Shown in pieces: positions 6,697 to 9,948 of a stretch of DNA of 9,948 nt. The stretch's first letter is position 1. Each line of letters opens with the position of its first letter. Source of the stretch: JBCCMB01 sp039026555 (GTDB taxonomy: Bacteria > Pseudomonadota > Alphaproteobacteria > Caulobacterales > Hyphomonadaceae); assembly GCA_039026555.1 (NCBI GenBank), contig JBCCMB010000104.1:1-9948 (forward strand). The letters run 5' to 3'. The notes beneath the pieces were generated by a model. The model was not told the origin of the DNA. It searched no databases and was given only the letters and a program-made list of their open reading frames with translations. The translations under genes and the position numbers were made by a program.

Positions 6697-6766
6697 AGTT
6701 TAGGAGCTCGGCTGAAAAATCCTGGGAGGCTTTAGGCGCCGTCGCACCCCATCACGTCAAGCCGAT

Positions 6767-6988
6767 TTATGGTTTTGGCGGCGGCGTAATCATGGCTGCG
6801 AGCTTCAAGGCGGTCGGTCCCCAACCAATTGCGGCGGCCCATGCGACTGGAAAGGCGAGGCACCAAGCTTTCAGCCAGCGCAGGGGCAGGCCGGCGTCAA
6901 ACCCGGTATTGATTATCGTCACAACCAAAGCGACCAGCGCGCTCATCCCGCCGGCCATAAACGCGGAGGACACCAAACGCCACTTCAT
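6767..6988 (-). CDS. Small DUF2798 two-helix membrane protein
   Basis: A 73-residue protein of unknown function that matches the DUF2798 pattern. It has a hydrophobic helix at about 9-27 (FMAGGMSALVALVVTIINTG), then the conserved NTGFDAGLPLRWLKAW segment, then a second helix at about 42-67, and a Pro-rich tail PPPKP. The NTG-x-x-x-G-x-x-x-RW arrangement between two helices is the family hallmark. An in-frame stop (plus positions 7004-7006) lies just upstream, so ATG 6988 is the only good start, although no strong ribosome binding site is seen. It lies 70 bases upstream of thiE on the same strand and could be the first gene of that cluster. It is divergent from the TIR gene. Family members are common, small and uncharacterised inner-membrane proteins; no function can be assigned. 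Confidence 0.82.
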   Translation of the reverse strand: MKWRLVSSAFMAGGMSALVALVVTIINTGFDAGLPLRWLKAWCLAFPVAWAAAIGWGPTALKLAAMITPPPKP

Positions 6989-7003
6989 GCTGAAGAGGGC
7001 TTG

Positions 7004-7034
7004 CTAGGTGCGCTGTGCGCCGCCGCTCTAGGTG
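7004..7034. repeat. Direct repeat of CTAGGTG in the divergent intergenic region
   Basis: CTAGGTG occurs at 7004-7010 and again at 7028-7034, 24 bases apart (start to start), just upstream of the DUF2798 start. Two identical half-sites at about two helical turns could be an operator, but seven bases is short enough to arise by chance. The rest of 6989-7166 has no clear promoter for either divergent gene. Confidence 0.25.
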
Positions 7035-7154
7035 TCCATTTCATTTAGGATCTCCACAAAGCGCCAAACTCGTCCGCCCATTGCCGCCGGTCAAGACAGG
7101 TCGCGCGCCATGCGATAGGATCGCTCAAACCACGTTGGGGACGTGAGATCATAA

Positions 7155-7160
7155 GCGGGA
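7155..7160 (+). promoter_or_regulatory. Weak ribosome binding site of the TIR gene
   Basis: GCGGGA, six bases before ATG 7167, is the only Shine-Dalgarno-like element. An in-frame TAA at 7152-7154 excludes any start upstream, so the start is fixed even though the site is poor, which suggests low translation. Confidence 0.4.
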
Positions 7161-7166
7161 CGCTCA

Positions 7167-8000
7167 ATGGCCGATGTTTTTATCTCCTATGCGCGCGAGG
7201 ATGCGCCGAAAGCGAAACTTTTGGCCGAGGCGCTGCTGGCTGAAGGGCTATCGGTCTGGTGGGACCATGATCTGATCGGCGGCGACAATTTTCGCGAGCA
7301 GATCGCCGAAACCATCGCGGCGGCGTCCTGCGTCATCGTGATCTGGTCGGAAAACTCCGTCGCCAGCCCGTTTGTAAAAGACGAGGCCAGTCGGGCCAAT
7401 GATCGGCAGATTTTGTTGCCGGTGGCGATTGGCGAGACGAACCCGCCGGTCGGCTTTGGTGAGCTTCAGACCATTCGGTTCAAGCGCTGGGCGGAAACGA
7501 CGGCCGAATGGGAAAGCTTGGTGCGCACGGTTCACGCCCGGCTGCGCGCGGTGGGGGTTCAACATGCGGCGCCGGCGTCGAATATGGAGTCAACGCGGCG
7601 TCAGCTGGCCTTTTTCGGACGAAACCTCGACCTGTTCCTGTTGACCATGTTCGCCCATGGCTTGGCCTGTTTCTTACTGTTTCAGCCCCTGCATTTCCTG
7701 ACGGCGATCAGTTTGGAAGCGAAGCTGGGGTTCGTCGTTGTTTTGTCCCTATTCGTGTCAGGCTTCCAATCTTGGGTGCTTATCGCCCAGCGCGCGGGAT
7801 TGGTGTTGCGAGCTGTCTCATTCGCCGCGGGCATATTGGTCGGCCTGTGCGCATATTATTTTTCCGGCGCGACGCTGACGCAGATCGGCCTAATGCTCGC
7901 GGATGATGGCGGCGGCGGGGGCGTTTCGCTGTTCAACGGCTTTGTGTTTTTCACCTACATCATCGTCTGGGGCACGATCGGCGTCTTGCTCGACCGCTGA
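7167..8000 (+). CDS. TIR domain protein with C-terminal multi-helix membrane region
   Basis: A 277-residue protein with an N-terminal TIR domain (about 1-127) and a hydrophobic C-terminal half. TIR landmarks: ADVFISYAREDAPKAKLLAEAL at the start (box 1), GLSVWWDHDLIGGDNF (27-42), ASCVIVIWSENSVAS (53-67), then FVKDE at 69-73, where Glu73 sits at the catalytic glutamate of NAD-cleaving TIR domains. The usual Trp four residues before that Glu is Phe69. Four membrane segments are likely at about 154-172, 186-206, 212-232 and 256-275, with a DDGGGGG loop at 246-252 before the last. Bacterial TIR domains often act as NADases or signal-molecule producers in phage defence, but many are uncharacterised, so the function here is unknown. 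No ThsA, CBASS or Argonaute partner is adjacent. The gene is divergent from DUF2798 and convergent with the peptidase gene. Confidence 0.88.
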   Translation: MADVFISYAREDAPKAKLLAEALLAEGLSVWWDHDLIGGDNFREQIAETIAAASCVIVIWSENSVASPFVKDEASRANDRQILLPVAIGETNPPVGFGELQTIRFKRWAETTAEWESLVRTVHARLRAVGVQHAAPASNMESTRRQLAFFGRNLDLFLLTMFAHGLACFLLFQPLHFLTAISLEAKLGFVVVLSLFVSGFQSWVLIAQRAGLVLRAVSFAAGILVGLCAYYFSGATLTQIGLMLADDGGGGGVSLFNGFVFFTYIIVWGTIGVLLDR

Positions 8001-8016
8001 TCCGCGCCCCGTACGA

Positions 8017-9948
8017 TTAATCCATCAGGCGCTGCGCCAGATAGGTGTATTCCAACGCCCGCCGACGCGCGGCCTCGGACTGGTTGGCCGCTGCGGAATG
8101 TCCGCCGTCAATGTTCTCATAATACAGGAAAGGCTTATCGAGTTCGGACAAACGCTTGGCCATTTTGCGCGCATGGGCGGGGTGGACGCGGTCATCCTTT
8201 GTGGAGGTGACGAAGAAGATTTCCGGATAGTCCGCCGCTGCATCGATATTGTGATAGGGCGATGTCCGCTCCAGGAATGCACGCTCTTCGGCGACATCCG
8301 GCGAGCCGTATTCGTCCACCCAGGACGCGCCCGCCAGCAATAAATGGTAGCGCAGCATATCCAGCAGCGGCACTTGGCAGACCACGGCGTTCCACAAATC
8401 CGGCCGCTGCGTGTACATGACGCCCATCAACAAGCCGCCGTTTGAGCCGCCCATAATGCCGAGCTTCTCTGGGCTGGTGAGATTGCGAGCGGTTAGATCC
8501 TCCGCCACGGCGATGAAATCATCAAAAATGAGTTGCCGATTGGTCTTCAGACCGGCCTGGTGCCAGGCCGGGCCAAACTCGCCACCGCCGCGGATGTTGG
8601 CTAATACATAGGCGCCGCCCTTATCCAACCAGAGCTTGCCGATATTGGCCGAATAGCTGGGGTTCAAGGAGATTTGGAAGCCGCCATACGCGTAGAGCAA
8701 GGTTGGCGTATCGCCATTGAGTTCCGTTTCTTTGGCGCGAACGACGAAATAGGGAATTTGCGTTCCATCCGACGACGCAGCCTGGAATTGTTCAACGACA
8801 TAGGGCGACGCGTCGAACTTCGCGGGCAGGCTCTTGATCGCCTCGCTCAGCTGCATGTTTTGCGTCGAATATTCATAGAGCGAATCCGGCGTCAAAAAGC
8901 CCTCATAATTTAGGAATGTCCGCTCTTCATTGATGCTGGCGAAGGCGACGCCCGCCGCGCCATTGTCCGGCAAGGCGATGTCGGAAAAGCCCCATTGGCC
9001 GTCTTCCCGGATTAGGCTCACTACCTTTTGCGCGACATTGTCGTTCAGTGAGATCAATACCGCGCCTTTGGCGATGGAGACGCCCTCGATGGCTTGGGTG
9101 GCGGTCGGGCGCATAATTAGATCGACGTCCGGAAGGGTTTGTTTGTCGACCCAGCCGCTCCAGGAAAACGCGACCAAATCGCCGGTTTTGAACTCCTGTC
9201 CGGGGTAGGGCGACCAGTCTTCTTCAAGCGTCACCAGCATATGATCTTCAAACACGCCGTTCAGCGTGGATCGCGCGGGCAGGGGCAGTTTTGTCGGTTC
9301 GCCGGAAAAATCATCCGCGATCGTAAAATACGAGCCCGTGAAGAACGTGTCCGCCTCACGCGCCATCATGACCAGATCGCCGCCGCCTAAATCGACCGAG
9401 AATGGCCAAACGCCGACATCGGTTTCTTCGCCGCGAATGATCTCAGCCGCCTGGTCGAGGGATTGGCCGCGTTTCAGTACTTTGACAATGTAGGGGTATC
9501 CACTTTCCGTCATGCTGCTTTCGCCCCAATCGGTGGCGACCATCAGGGTATCCTCATCCACCCATTCGGCGCCGGATTTCGCTTCGGGGATAAAAAAGCC
9601 GTTCTCGACAAAGGCCTTCGCTTCGACGTCAAACTCGCGCTGCACAGCGGCGTCCTTGCCGCCATTTGAAAGGGACACCAGGCACAAACGCCCGTCCGGG
9701 CCGAGGCAATTGACGCCCTTAAACACCCAGTTTTGATCTTCTGCTTCGGCCAGCGCGTCGAAATCGAGAATGATCTCCCAAGGCGGCGCTTCGCTGGCGT
9801 AGGCGTCTAGCGGCGTTCGTCGCCAAAGGCCGCGGACATTGGTTTCATCCTGCCAGAAATTATAGACATAGCCGTTGCGGATGCTGCCATAGGGGATGCG
9901 CTCCTTGGCGTTGGCGATCTTCAGCGCGTCCGCTTTCAAGCCTTCAAA
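8017..9948 (-). CDS. S9 prolyl-oligopeptidase family serine peptidase (N-terminus cut by window edge)
   Basis: Serine peptidase with an N-terminal beta-propeller and a C-terminal alpha/beta hydrolase domain, the arrangement of prolyl oligopeptidases that cleave short peptides. The frame is open to the right edge (codons before the TTG at 9939 read FEG), so the true start and any signal peptide lie outside. Counting that TTG as residue 1, the visible 640 residues begin with a propeller segment (IPYGSIRNGYVYNFWQDE, GLWRRTPLDAY). The catalytic Ser499 is in GGSNGGLL, the acid is one of Asp582/583 in TKDDRVHP, and His614 is in DGGHSAA. GGFQISLNPSY and NIRGGGEFGPAWHQAG are conserved in the hydrolase domain. 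The protein resembles the prolyl-oligopeptidase-like group common in alphaproteobacteria. True proline specificity is not proven. Its stop lies 16 bases from the TIR gene stop. Confidence 0.93.
   Translation of the reverse strand, partial: FEGLKADALKIANAKERIPYGSIRNGYVYNFWQDETNVRGLWRRTPLDAYASEAPPWEIILDFDALAEAEDQNWVFKGVNCLGPDGRLCLVSLSNGGKDAAVQREFDVEAKAFVENGFFIPEAKSGAEWVDEDTLMVATDWGESSMTESGYPYIVKVLKRGQSLDQAAEIIRGEETDVGVWPFSVDLGGGDLVMMAREADTFFTGSYFTIADDFSGEPTKLPLPARSTLNGVFEDHMLVTLEEDWSPYPGQEFKTGDLVAFSWSGWVDKQTLPDVDLIMRPTATQAIEGVSIAKGAVLISLNDNVAQKVVSLIREDGQWGFSDIALPDNGAAGVAFASINEERTFLNYEGFLTPDSLYEYSTQNMQLSEAIKSLPAKFDASPYVVEQFQAASSDGTQIPYFVVRAKETELNGDTPTLLYAYGGFQISLNPSYSANIGKLWLDKGGAYVLANIRGGGEFGPAWHQAGLKTNRQLIFDDFIAVAEDLTARNLTSPEKLGIMGGSNGGLLMGVMYTQRPDLWNAVVCQVPLLDMLRYHLLLAGASWVDEYGSPDVAEERAFLERTSPYHNIDAAADYPEIFFVTSTKDDRVHPAHARKMAKRLSELDKPFLYYENIDGGHSAAANQSEAARRRALEYTYLAQRLMD

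Noticed and set aside
6697..6766. TPP riboswitch upstream of thiE
   Set aside because: The 70-base spacer lacks the conserved CUGAGA element and is too short for a complete TPP aptamer.
7167..8000. Thoeris or CBASS-type defence system
   Set aside because: No ThsA-like, cyclase or STING-like gene is present on either side. The neighbours are DUF2798 and a peptidase, so only an orphan TIR protein can be claimed.
7903..8343. Plus-strand open frame of 146 codons across the end of the TIR gene and the peptidase gene
   Set aside because: It runs antisense through the peptidase catalytic region and ends without any recognisable domain.

Overview
The window reads as a compact, moderately GC-rich alphaproteobacterial chromosome segment. 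The STAS-fused MlaE permease, the ExoY-type sugar transferase and the overall protein style suggest Caulobacterales/Hyphomonadaceae-like relatives, but that placement is inference because no rRNA or species marker is present. Nine complete genes can be supported, plus one gene cut at each edge. There are no tRNA or rRNA genes, CRISPR arrays, transposases or integrases, and no gene-free stretch reaches 300 bases.

Left part, plus strand (1-3512): a tightly packed operon for an MCE-type phospholipid ABC transporter of the envelope. It holds a STAS-MlaE permease (5' end outside the window), the MlaF ATPase (ATGA overlap), the MlaD substrate-binding MCE protein and a PqiC-like auxiliary lipoprotein. 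A spacer of about 200 bases with a perfect hairpin follows. After it comes a lone plus-strand ExoY/PssY-like phosphoglycosyl transferase (3712-4395), which would start a polysaccharide repeat unit on the undecaprenyl carrier.

Middle part, minus strand (6988 down to 4428): a housekeeping cluster in the order DUF2798 membrane protein, thiE, efp and suhB-type inositol monophosphatase. It converges tail to tail on the sugar transferase, and the two stop codons lie at the outer ends of an inverted repeat. Spacers of 70 to 120 bases leave open whether it is one operon. A terminator-like hairpin between thiE and efp is oriented for plus-strand, antisense transcription.

Right part: a plus-strand gene (7167-8000) encodes an N-terminal TIR domain followed by about four transmembrane helices. 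It has no recognisable defence partner beside it. It converges, with only 16 bases between stops, on a minus-strand S9 prolyl-oligopeptidase-family gene that runs off the right edge.

Most of the window is ordinary core content. The orphan membrane TIR protein is the only plausible lead to an undescribed system. Its function cannot be decided from this window.
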